Shown piece by piece: positions 25,415-38,300 of a stretch of 64,000 nt of DNA. Source of the stretch: Pyxicephalus adspersus (taxonomy: Eukaryota; Chordata; Amphibia; Anura; Pyxicephalidae); NCBI RefSeq assembly GCF_032062135.1, contig NC_092861.1, positions 57,873,633 to 57,937,632 on the forward strand, written 5' to 3'. Position numbers and translations under genes: made by a program. The notes under the pieces were generated by a model. The model did no database searches. It had not been told where the DNA came from and saw only the letters and a program-made list of their open reading frames with translations. Every line of letters starts with the position of its first letter. Positions within the stretch are counted from its first letter, which is position 1.

Positions 25415-27557
25415 AGCCGATTTCTTTATTAAATAATTTATCCAGCCTAAAAGAACAACATGCTGCAATATCTTACCATTTTTGTGTTATTGTTGAAATC
25501 CCTATGCCAAATACAGATGTACAGTACTTCAAGGATAAGCCTATTTTCTTATCTTACCCTGGTTACAATATGTAGAGCAGTGTATGTGCCACTGCCAGTA
25601 AATACATGACATTATCCAGTTGGTTGCTATTAGCACATACATACATACTCTACAAGGGTCTACAGCTGTCACAAGGCTGTACTTTAATGAAGAAAGTTTT
25701 ATGGGAATAGGATGATACAATGTTTTATCATGAATGTTTTTTACACAAAGACATGTCAATAAATTTCAGCACTGTGAAAACAGTCTTTTAGGTTTTTAAG
25801 CTTGAATACATCTGAACTATAGGGCTTTCCTTAGTATATATTGCACTTTTTGTCTTCTTGCCTACAGTAGAATACTAAAGAGTATATTTTTTATCAGCCT
25901 TGTAAAGCATTTGATCTTAAAGGTGTATTTTTATCTTCTAAAGTATTCATTTATCAAACTATGTATTATTGTATCTAATATTCTGTGCACCAGAGCTTCT
26001 AAAATGTTAATGATTTTACCTAAAATCGACTATGAAGCATATCTTCCTATTTATATGCTTGCCAGTTTTATTAAAAAATGATTTATTCTACCTCTTGGGA
26101 TTTCATTTTACTTTGTTGGATCATAGTGTGATCTAAGTTTTCCCTTGAATGTATTATGTGCTGCAGGCGGAATTTAACGTACCATTGTAAAGTAACACTG
26201 GAAGGAATGGCGTTAACCTTTAGTTAAAATGATCAAATGGTAAACACAAAACTAAAAGTCTAACTGCTGCCAATTTGTTTAGTTTTGTAAAAAGTGCGGA
26301 ATAGTAATAATTAATAAGAAATAATTCCATCTGTGGGAGGATTAGGGAGATTTTGGAGTTCCCATCCCTGTTATACCCATGCATATTTGAAAGATTCTTT
26401 CTCAGGTTTTCCAAGATGTGGGCCCCTTGCTGAACCTAAGTTACAGGACTCTTCCCAGCCTACAGACCTGAGCAGACTCTGTAATCCATGGCAGGTCTGG
26501 TTCCCCTCTTTCCTGTTTCTCCCACTATTTATCCTGTTTAAAATTTTACAATTCTACTTAACAATTCTAATGATTTCATGTCATCCAAACATCTGTTGCT
26601 GCAGACTGGTCCCTCTGTTCAGTATGGCCAGAAACACTACCTTAGAACTGGAGTAGGTGATCAATGAATGCCAGAACACCTAAGCTAATCAGACAACACC
26701 AAATATTCTAAAGATTGTAGATAAATGTAGACTGGGTCCCCCTCTCCCCCAAAGGGGCACTAAAATTAAAGGGTTGCTGTACATCCATTAACTATTTCTC
26801 AGGGCCCAACCCATGTTTAAAATGACTCTGAAGAGCCCCTCTTCCCTATGTGTCATTGCCCATGATGGTAGTGATCTCACACAAAAAGACACATATTATA
26901 TGGGATATATTGCCATTATGTGCAGTTCTTTCCTTCTGTTTGCTGCTGTACAGGGAATAGAGTAGGATGATACCAGCACTGTTTTGACTTTAGGTTTAAA
27001 CTGAAAGATACACATTAGCAGTTATCTAGGAGAAGAAGAATCTGCTAACTTTGGATTTTGAGTTTTCGTGGACTTAGAAACATTGAAGTAATCTGTTATT
27101 CATAACAGATCATTAACTGGTTAAAATACTTGATACAAATACTGGATAGTGATAATGTAAAGAAATAGGAATATAGATGGGGTTTGTAGACCATGAAGTA
27201 TGATTTGGGTGACTCCTTGATAGCAATTCACTGTGCAGTGTAAGTCTGGTGTAATAATTGGAAGGCCTATTGCTACTAGTCAAAGCTTAGCTTAGTATTA
27301 ACATACCAGTTCTGCCAATGACATTAGTGCTCCATCCTATAACCATATATAACCTACACAAAGGGAGTAAATAAGGTTTTACAATGTTTTTCTGAAGACC
27401 TATACTAAGAAAAATATGTAGGTTGCCACACCTGACTTGCTGGTATAACAACTTTGTGCAATAATAAATAGAATATTTACTATTAGGATTACTGTTAGGT
27501 GGTCTAAGCTGATTTTAATAAAAGAGTCAATACATTAAATAGTAACTGATCAAAATG

Positions 27558-27563
27558 TTTATT
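27558..27563 (-). terminator. Gene B candidate polyadenylation signal
   Basis: AATAAA on the minus strand, about 420 bp after the TGA, and the only perfect hexamer I found between the stop and the end of the tandem duplication. Signals further on would lie inside tandem copy 2. Confidence 0.45.
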
Positions 27564-27979
27564 AAGACTTTATAAGACATCACCATATCAATGTTATAAA
27601 GTGCAATAATGTGAGAGAAGAAGAAGTCACATGAGAATGCCATTAAGTTAAATGAAAACATCAATCAAGTACACAAGGTAAATATGGGCAATGCTATAAC
27701 AAAAATAACCATGAATGCCCCCTTATATTTTTAAGATATATAATAATTGTTCATTAAATATACAATATATAAAAATAAACATTTCGACAATGAGGAAGTA
27801 TTCCTTCACAAAATATAGTTTGTCAACATGACAATGATCAGAAGTTTCCAGACCAGAAGATCGGTATAGCCCAGTGTCCTCATTTCTCCTGTTGTAGTCA
27901 AACATTCCGATTTAGAATCGTCAAGAAAATCCTTGAGCACTATCCTCTTCAGGTGAAGGCAAAACATTAAGGTATTGGC

Positions 27980-29300
27980 TCATGAATCTGTGCTTGACTG
28001 AGGATGCTTTTCAAGAGATGCCCTTTGAATTTTAAACTAGAAAGGAAGTAAAAAATACATAATGCAACTTAAAATAAAGGGTTTGACCTGTAGTCCAAGA
28101 CACAAACCCAGAGATATTGCTTTAGATAAAACTCAAGACAGCTCTGAATCTTTAACTTCACAGATTTGTTAAAAATATAAAATAATGAGCTTTCCAGGGT
28201 TTTTTGTCAAGGGGCAGTACTGGATGCCAACTGTCACTACCAGCCAGCAGTTTTAAAACTTAAGCCACTGGTAACCAAGAATTGAAACCAAGTAGATATT
28301 GAAGACGGCAGCTATACCACACACAATGCCAGATACACTACCAGTGGACAAGCAATATCTGCCCTAGTAGACATTGTACAAAACACTTTGTGCATTGGAG
28401 ACCCTCTTACCCAGAACCTCCCTCCAGCATCCATATTGCTCATGAATGATTATATATTTATAAAGTCCAATCTACATTTTTAAAATAGGGTAAAATCAAG
28501 AGAGCAAGGTGTTACCTGAGGAGCAACTGAAATATTTTCCAATGTAGGAGTAAAGCTCTTGAGCTCAGGCTTCCAAGCCACTTGAGTCTCCATGTGCCTA
28601 AAAAAAGCTGTATCAAGGAAAAAATGGTAATTTATTCAGAAAAATTAAATCTATAAAAAATATACAAAAAAAAAAATACAAGTGTTTTAAAATTAAAATG
28701 CAAAATCATATCAAAATGTAGATGTGATACTAGAAAACAATTGCTAACAAATATCAATTTAGTTTTAAGAAATCCATTCCAGGTTTGCTGGATCACCTAG
28801 CTTCACTGATGAAAGTGTATACTCTCCAGCCTTGGAGAGCTTTAAATCAGATCCAGATGTGGAAAAATAACAAATGGATTCTGATTTGCTGTTATGTGCA
28901 ACATATATATTTTGCTGTAATTCTGACTAGCCATATGTGATTGGGTTAACTTCAGCCCTAACATATAGACCTGCCCCCTTACATATACAGTAATTCTGTA
29001 AGTTAAAAAAACATATATCCAGGATATAAATAAAAAAAATGTGTGGTCTTACCCTGATAATGATTCTTTTAATCTTTACTAATACTAATAGATTTGGAGT
29101 AAACAAATATGCATATGGACATAAAAAACAAATCTAATTGTTATGGAGAAAAAAAATACAAACATTTTACATTATTTGGTATAAATGTAAGTTTAGAATA
29201 AATTGTGACTACGTCAATAACAGCTGAGCAAAAAAAAAAAAAAAAAAACAATAAAAACTCACATGTATTAGGTTTTGAACCCCAGGAGAAAGTTAGATCC
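27980..29300 (-). CDS. Gene B: cytoplasmic tail, exons 29263-29300, 28516-28607, 27980-28036
   Basis: Three short exons, phases 2-1, 1-0 and 0-stop, as in gene A. They encode [28 protein letters not shown] with [14 protein letters not shown], and [18 protein letters not shown] before TGA. The acceptor at 28608-28609 (gatacag) was preferred over the nearer ttttag because it keeps phase and starts SF-x-R like gene A. Confidence 0.8.
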
Positions 29301-32300
29301 CTATAAAACAAAATCAGTAAATGCTTAAGTACAATAGTATCTGTGAATTTATTATAAAACATAAAACAATTCATTTTATACCATATGTTTTCTGCCACTA
29401 GTAGTATCTACATGTTTATTAACTTATAACACGGGGATGTTTATGACAGATAATAAATTAAATGCCATTTTTTTTTTGATTAGGGAAATGTTCCCCTTGC
29501 AAACTAGTTTGGACACAGCTACCTGGTAGACTGGAGTTCTTTACTTTTCCTTCCAAAAAGTGTATGGGCTAATTTATAAACCTTTTCACCCAAGAGTCAC
29601 CCAACTGGATTCAATTAAAAAGGGATAAATCATGAATAAAATGTAATTCACACACTTTCTAACTGAATCCAATATAAAAAATGTGTACATATTAACATAT
29701 TTTCAAATAGACCCTTTAAAGACATGTGACACTTTATATATCCATGTCACTAAAAATTATGCCATGTAAAATAAAGTAATAAAGTATGGGGCTAACTAAA
29801 AACCAATAGCTAAATATAAAGTTGTATTTATCTTTAACAATACAAATACAAACTATACATAATTTTAATAATGGTACATTTTTACATATGCATTTTTGGG
29901 TCTAAATAAGTAGATTTTATGAATTATGGTAAAGTAATACCTGGATTCAGAGTGTCTTCTCTTTCGACAGCAATAAACAATCAAAATGGTAAAAGCAATA
30001 AGGAGGATGGCAAAGGCAATGGCACCAAAGAGTATTCCAAAGAAGGCATTTAGGTTAATGGCAAGGTACTGACAATTCTCCCCATATGAGGCATAAATAG
30101 TAAATGTGGTACACCTAGAAAAGACAAAAGTTGGAGTTTAAGAAACAAAAAGGTTTTGCAAGTAAGGTAAGTAGTATAACAGATGTCTTTCGTAAAAGAT
30201 TCATAAGGACATAATTTTATACTCTTGATAAATTGTTATCAACTTTGCTAGTGGAGGTTGTGTGTGAACTGAAACAAAGGTATAATGTAGCATATACTGT
30301 ACATACAAAGTTTGTTTAAAGATTTGTGTTCAATTTCAACATTTTGTTGTTTTTACTGATTACATGTTTATAAAGATGTATTTCCACATATTATTTTTTG
30401 TTTTTTATTATAATATTATAATTCATCTTCATTAATATAATGGGGGGCACTCTTTGCACCTGGAAAAAGTTTAAGCTCTGCATAAGGAAGGAATTCTTTA
30501 CTGTAAGGTCTGTGAAAATGTGGAATCGGCTACCTCAGGAAGTAGTTTCAGCAACTACCATAGATTGCTTTAAGAAAAAGCTGGATGATTTCTAGAAGCA
30601 AATAATTTAACTGGTCATTAAAGTTTTAAAATAAAGATAACAAAGACTGTTGATCCAGGGAAGATCCGATTGCCTCATGGAATCGGAGGATTTTTTTCCC
30701 TTGTTGGAGCAAATTGAACCAGGGTTTTTTTTTCTGCCATCCTCCATATCAAAAAGTCTATAGGGGTTTTATCTGGGACAGGTTTATTTCCATAGTGGTA
30801 ACTAACTATGTAACAAAGTGCAAACAAGGGACAAAGAAAATACTAGGCCTTTTAATAGGAGGTATCCCCCTCTTTCCAAGGGAGATTAAATATAATTATG
30901 GGGGTTGAAGTAGAAGGAGATGCAGGGCTGCCACCTTGGCAGTAAATTAATTACTACACAGCTATTTACAGCAAAATTAATAAATGGCTCCACAGTGTGA
31001 CTTAATAGGTTTGGGATAATTTTCATACAATGACTTGAATACTGAAACCAAATACTAAATAAAATAAATATTTTCCAACAAATTATTTCTAGTAGACACT
31101 ATCGTCAAAAAAAGCATAATTTGTCCCAAAAAAGATGAATGAGTTAATATGAATAATTTAGATATGAGCTTTACCTGTAGATACAAATGTGGTCTGTGTG
31201 GCATTCTAAGCTGAAACCACTAAACCAAAACTAACAATACTGATAGGTAATTTTGCTTTATAAAGTATTTGTGCGACCCATTTGTGACCAAAAGGACAGG
31301 CAGATTTTATTATTATTTTCAATATCAGAATGAATGCATAATGAAACTAGTAAAGTACTGTGTGATATTAAACAGGCACCTGCCCTTATTACCTGCAGAT
31401 GGGTCCACTCTCTTTGTGTTCACATGTTGCATTATTCTGACAGAAACCCATGGCACAAGGAGACACACAGATAAATCCATTAGATGCATAGGTTATGTTA
31501 TAGCCTGAGAATCCTGTGCTGTTACAGCTAAAGTAGTCTTGCAATTGTTTTACTGTTTCTAAAAAAAAACAAACAATATAACAAATAATCAATGTTATTT
31601 TCTAGATAATTCCACAGACATACACACCAGTCTATTGGTGCAGAAACCATAGTGGATGAATTAAGTGCCAGTCTGTAAGAGTGTACTAGTACAGAACCTG
31701 TAGTGCCCCATGTACTTGAGCAACTTCTGCATAAATGTGGATTTTAGGTGTGAAAGAGGTTCACTATCTTGGGAAGTGGCTGAGCCACATGAGGTGGCTG
31801 GCGTGGCAGTAATTGTTGTATTATTAAAGGTATCCAGAAAAACCTGTGGGGTTCTATGTAAACTACAAACAGAACAGAAGAAGCTGCATACAGTCTATAG
31901 CCAGCTAACAAGTGCTTAAATATTTGTCCCCTAGCCAGTTCCATCTTGACTATTTTAAAGAAAAACAAGAAATTATTAAAGACATTAATAGATATTATTT
32001 AAAAAGGGCATTCTTGGTTATTAATGCCTTCTATTATAGTATTCTATTCTTAGAAAAACCTTACCAAGATGTATATTGGTAATATTATCTCCACTCATGA
32101 TTCCAAATGAAACTGCAGATGTATCTCGCCTCCTACGGCCACTGACTTTGGAATTAAACACACTGATTATGGTCTGCTCAAGATTCTCATTCAAGAATTT
32201 AATGATTGTAGCATTGTTGGTATATGTAAACTCTGAAGTAATACGGGTTTGTGCTCTTCCATCCACATTGCTGTAATAAAAAATATCAGTAGTTATAACA

Positions 32301-35300
32301 TTTATTGCCAGTTAGAATTTTTTTTTTTTTACACAAACGCATATTTAATTAATTTGATTTCTTCTGCCTAAGTAATTTATTAATAATTAGTTAATTTTGT
32401 TGATGTGAGAAAAAAAAGTACAAATTGTATTAAAATCCATGGCCATCATGCATTAATGTTGTAAAACCTCTGATCATGTTCCCACAGGTCCCCCTCACTC
32501 CCCCAACAATGCTGGTAATAATGCTATGTCCAGGTTCTTTGGAGTTAACTTTTTTTGTTTCTACACTGAAAGTTGATTTTTAGGTTAATGTTCAAATTAA
32601 CTTGATTCAACTTTTTCTACTCATCCCTAGTAATGAGTCGAGATTAATTATTCTACCTTTTATTGTCCTCATAAATGATCCTTCATCTACAACCTTCCAT
32701 ATAAAATGATTGTGGGTATGTCACTGAAATGAGATTTCAGTATGACCTGTAGTGTATATGTACCTAAATCATTTACACACTAACCCACACAAACTCCTCA
32801 CATAATACACAAATGTGTGGTGCATGACAATGGTGACACTGTACAAATCCAAAAAGCAAAGATGGCAGCCGTTTAAAAATCTTTTTGCTGGGGTTGCATG
32901 TCTCTGAAACACACTGTCAGTGTGAAACCAAAGGGAAAGATGACTGGAGGCATTAAAAACTCCAACAGCAGTTTGAGGAAAAATGTATTGTTTTGGTATA
33001 GATCAAGTCTTTTTGGGTATACTTGCCTGAGGAAAACTTTACTGTTTTTATAAAAAGCCATTATTGTTTGCAGGTATCCTGTAGCCTGCAATACAAAACA
33101 GATTGACAATTTAGTTCTACTTGAAATCTTACATACCAACAGTGAAATCAAGGCTATAATATACTATAATATACTTTTCCAGTAATGCCCCCACCATGGG
33201 CATTTGGGGGCAGTGCAGTTAACATTAGATGTTTTTAAAAATCTTTTTCTATTTGCTAGCAAATGTTTTGAATCCTGGACCAGATCCATTCCAGGTTTGC
33301 CCAGTTCACTTCTGAAAGTGTATTCTCTCCAGCCTTGGAGAGCTTTCATAAATCAGGGTCTATGTGTTTTTCCAGCTGTGTAATCAAGGGTTTTGAAAAG
33401 CGACCTTTGGATTATTCCATTACATGGTACTGGGTTGGCTGGATGTTTTGAAATTTATTTAAAGCTAATTTGAAAAAGTGTTTAGCTGCCTAATAAAGTT
33501 GCCTAAAATTGTCATAGACAATACTTCATTAAAGTCTATGCCTAATAAGTTTGTTATAGTGGTGGTAACCTCATTCAATTAAGGGATCAAAACATTGTTT
33601 GGTGATGAATGTCATCCTAAAATCTGCCATCTACATACACCATAAACCATACTCAGTATATTGTAAGCAATCAAGAAGGACACAATAATGTAATTTGATT
33701 TAGAACATAAAATGAATTCAAAACTTTATAAAGTAAGTATCATTTTGATGTTAGATATCGCATATTTACCGTGGTGTTTACAGCTTGCTGAAGGAGGACA
33801 TATTTGACCGAAGATGTATCATTTAGCACAGAACCACTTTCACCTTTGATCCACAACCTCATTTCAACTATTCTTTTAGGAATTTCTATGAGGACCATAC
33901 AAAATAATTAGTGGTAATAATGGTAACATAATAATAACATTTTTCCTTAATAATTTGTAATTTATCATATATTTGTCATTGTCATTTTTACTACATTCTC
34001 TGCAACATAACTATTGATTTCACAAGACTGACTTCCTAATTTACTTGCAGGTGATGCAAAATGCTCCATAAAAATAAACTAATTGCAAATTTCAAAACAA
34101 ACTTGATTTTTTTTATTTTTGATTGAATTTCACCTTTATTGCACACTTATTTTCTAAATTGCAGCACAGTGGCCTATATAACAGGAGTTTTGTGTTACAA
34201 ATTAGGTAACATGAGACAAATCTGTAAATACTCCTTACTATAAAAAGAAACAGCCTTGCTTAATATTTGAAACAAAGAACTTAATGTGTGTTTCTTTGCA
34301 GCACCAGTCTACTCTGGGAACCTCAATAATACCTGTAAATTGTGTATATAATGTACAGTGCTACGTAGTATGTCGACTCTATATAAATACTGTTTATTAA
34401 CAATAATAATAATACACAAGGAAACATTTTATAACACTGTAAACTTCTCCCTTGTAGATGGGCAGTCAGTTACCAGGACTAAGCATAAGCACACGTGGAT
34501 GGGGAGATGTTTGTTGAACAGTTTTCAACCTAGCCAACATAACATTTGGCTGCAGACAACACAGAAGAACACCAGCACATCATGTTTTGTCAATCATTAT
34601 CTTATGTACAATAGGAAGTTCCAATATGTTGTTGTGGTTGCCCTTTCAGATTTATGGATGTTCTTTGTGTGGCTACAATGTCTGAACTAGTTAATATATT
34701 ATTAAACTGAACTAGGTAATTGGAGTAAAAGAAGGCAGTACAAGGCAGATAGTATAAATCTGGTACTGTTGTTGAACCCTGTGCATGTTTCAATTTCAAA
34801 AAAGTCCAAACTTGCATGGGCATTTTGTGTGGTTTTCGCAAAAAATAGAATAGTAGCAAAACATGGTTAATGCAAATATTGTCTACCCATAGAACATCCT
34901 GCAAAGCAAACCTAGCATAGTTAAAATGCAACTGAACTAAATAGACGTGATTGCTTAATATTAAGTATTAGGTATTGCACTTATAACAGGTCTTTTAAGT
35001 AAACTGTGGCAATCCACTGCAGGCACATTACCTAAAAAGTACAAATAATATGTCCAGTGGTATCTAAACTTAAGTAACATCAACGGTTATTGGCATATTA
35101 CTTGTATAACTGACTTCTGAACTAATGCCTGAGGTTGCATGCTTTTTCCCCAGTTAAATAATTTATCATATCTTTTTTGTTTTTATCATTGATAAAACTA
35201 TATATTATAACTACAAAGCTTTTTCATTACTCAGTTGTATTAATATTTAATATTTGTTTGTTATATGCATACCTTTATAAGGCTGTGGAGTGAAGATGTA

Positions 35301-38300
35301 TGCAGCAGAATTACATCTGCTGCCTGTGTATGGTTCAGGACATTTGCATTCCAGACTGCAATTGGATGTATTCAATGTACATGTTCCTCCATTGCTACAA
35401 TATCCTATAGAGCAGGACACAGGGCTGCAACTAGTGGTTGTGGTACCTAAATAGAAAAAAATCCATTGAGAAATGTGAACATCATATGTAAAAAGTAAAG
35501 CATTATAAGCATGTTTTACTATATTAAAGTGTTTTAGAGGTAAAGTAATAAAAGTTCTCTCTGGCTTTTAATGGAACGGAGCTCTGTTGGAGAGGTGTCT
35601 GTTCTATTGACAACAGTTTTAGCAAAAAGAAAGGGAAAATCTGCAACAGGCAAAATGCTGTTCAGGACAGAAGGTAAAGGTAAATTTCTTTAGGAAATTG
35701 CATAGTTTTTTACATTGCATAGACTTTTACTAGTAGCACAACCATTTGTGGTAGCGCCATACCTGTAGATGTGCTTGTAGACTTTGCATTGCTTGCTGCA
35801 CTGGTGGAATTTGTAGTGTTAGCAGTAGTGGTCACTGATGTTGCTGTAGTAGGAAGGTTAGCCGCTGAAGTCAGGGTTGAAGAGTTTAGCAATGTATAAT
35901 TTGGTTTTGTAGTCACTGTGGTTACGGAGGTATTTATATGTGATGTTGTTTGCTGCACCATTGTTGTAGTTGCCGTACTGGTTAATGTGGCATTAGCTGT
36001 AGAGGTAGAATTCAGAGATAAATACACATTTCCAGCTGTTGTAACATTGGTCTGAATGCCACCTTGGCCCCTTTGTGTTATTGTGGAACTTACAGTTCCT
36101 ACTGTGGTAAAATTAGATAATTGTTTAGTAGTGTTCATACTTGAATAACCAGCCTGTGTAACATTAGACATTTTGTTTTCTGTTGTTGCAGTGATGTTTA
36201 TTTGTGATGGAACAACATTGGATGTGGCTGTGTGTGTAGTTGTTGGACTTTCAGTGCTGGAACTTTTTGTGCTGGTACCTGAACTCAAAGTTGAATGAAC
36301 AGTTTTTGTAAAACTAGGTGTTGTAGTTTCTGTGGTCACTTGAGTGTTCTGATTTGAAGTGGTTGGTTCTTTGAAGCTGGTAGTATGAGTTATGTTCTCA
36401 GCTCCATTACTAGACAAATAACTCATGGTTGAATTGAAAGTCTCTGTTACTTTTAGTTGTGTGTTTTTTGTGGGTACAGTGGCGGTGTGATGTGATGTTG
36501 CAGCAATGGTAATTGATATGGTTGTTGAATCTGTAGATGTTTGCCCTGTCACATTACCCTTGGAACTTGAATTGACACCATCTGTTTCATCGATTGGTAT
36601 ATTTGTGGTGGATTCTGCAATGTGTGCGTTTGAAGTTGTATGCTTTTGGGTGATAGAAGACAACAATGTTGTTGAGCTTGTGTTGTTGGACTCAGCAGCA
36701 CTGACCATGGTCGAAACTGGGGAACTTGCAGAGTTACCTCCTATTAAATTATTATTAGTTGTTGATTTGACTGTTGAATGTATACTTTCAGTTGCATTGT
36801 TATTTGTAACTGAAGTGGGTTCGGTGGTGGGATGGGTGGTTGATGGTCCTCCAGAAGAACTGGTTGATGTTGAATTAGCAGAGGATGCACTGCTAGTGCT
36901 GGTTGTTGTGGAACTTGCAAAATCTGTTACATTGTTATTATTTGTTGGGTTTACTGATGAAAACACAGTTTCTGTTACACTTTCTGTTTTATTTGCTGGG
37001 ACTTCAGTTGTGGTAAGAGATGATTTTGATTGACTTTCAAACTGTGTAGCTTGTGTGCTTGTTGAGTATTTTTCAAGTGTACTAGTTGGCAATGAAGGGG
37101 AGCTTACATTGGTGGTATTAAAGACACTTGCTGTTGCATTTGTGAAATTTATGATGCTTGCCGTTGTGGAATTAACAACATGAAGTGATTCTATAGATGT
37201 TTTGGCCACTTCAGTTGTCCTATTCAGTATGGACTCAGTAGAAGCCAGATGTGACTTTGTAGGTTCTTCAGTTGAACGAACAGAACTTGACAATGCTGAA
37301 CTTACTGCAAATCCATTGGTAGATACCTCTGATGTTGTGGACATTCCAGCATTTGCCATAGGTGAAGTTGTTAACCCTGCAGAGCTACTTCCGGTTGTGC
37401 TGATCTTAGATGTTGAGACCTGGGATGAATACCCACTCATAGTTACTGTGGGCCCTACTGTTTGGAATGTGTCATTTGAATGCAATGTTGTTATGTTTCC
37501 ATTACTGTTATTTATTGTTGTTGTCATACTGTCATTGCTAGAAGTGTTGGTACCAGTATATGAGCCCAAGGTAGAATGAAAATCTTTTGTTGAACTGGAT
37601 GTTGTGGTAGCTATAGGCAAAGTAATGTTCAGATATAATGTTGTTTCAGAAGCTGGTGCTGTGGGTGGTTTCAGAGTTATGTTGCTTGTGATTTCATTTG
37701 TAAGGGATGAACTGGAAATTGTAAAGTTTTCATGAGATGTTGTTTCAACAGTAGGCTGGGAAGAGAGAGGCAGTGACGTTGCTTCAGAAATGTTATATTT
37801 TGTGGATGGTTGTGTGGTGGTTGTCTGCACAACATCTGGAACAAAAAAATATCATGTTAACTCAATAAGACAAAAAATTGTACCTGCTAGATTATGAAAC
37901 AATTTACCGGAGACATTGTGATGCTAAAATAAAATATAAATTTGAGCATGTGAATGTCTTTTACAACAATATAATGTGTCAAAAACTGCATAGATACTAA
38001 AAGTGATGATCAGAGACCAGGGACTGCTACAGGTTTGCTTTAGGACTAATCAATAGGTAAATTTGAGTCACTAGGGAAAATTGAGGAATTTATTCTTGAA
38101 AGTACAGGTCACTGCAGCACAATCTCTGGGGTTACTGACAAACAAAGAGTCACTGAAGTACAGTTTAACTGGAGCACAGGAGTCACTGGAATACACAGGG
38201 TCAATAAAGCACAGGGTCGTCTGAGCATGGGGTATCTCGTAAACAGGATTCTTTGGAGTCCACAGGGTCACCGGGGCACAGGTAAAACTCTGTAATCTTG

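Larger units (their letters stand above)
19279..27282 (+). repeat. Tandem segmental duplication, copy 2 (about 8.0 kb)
   Basis: Direct, head-to-tail copy of 11282-19278, diverged by roughly 0.2 percent by eye. Differences include A/T at 12283/20280, C/A at 12939/20936 and an extra gaacctag near 21518. The copy ends about 275 bp before gene B's putative poly(A) signal. The junctions are blunt, with no shared bases at the breakpoint. That can be read as a recent end-joining duplication or as two haplotypes laid end to end by an assembler. Confidence 0.92.

Noticed and set aside
28516..28597. Nearer acceptor tttttttag before gcacatgg for the second tail exon of gene B
   Set aside because: It breaks phase and meets a stop; the acceptor at 28608-28609 keeps phase and matches gene A.
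34358..34931. Opposed ORFs of about 110 codons
   Set aside because: Intronic, with no cysteine pattern, motif or splice partners, and they overlap an interspersed repeat tail.
36506..37579. Long + strand ORFs of 175 and 125 codons
   Set aside because: They are antisense to the Ser/Thr-rich exon of gene B. Low-complexity codons leave the opposite strand open by chance; no domain or splice context.
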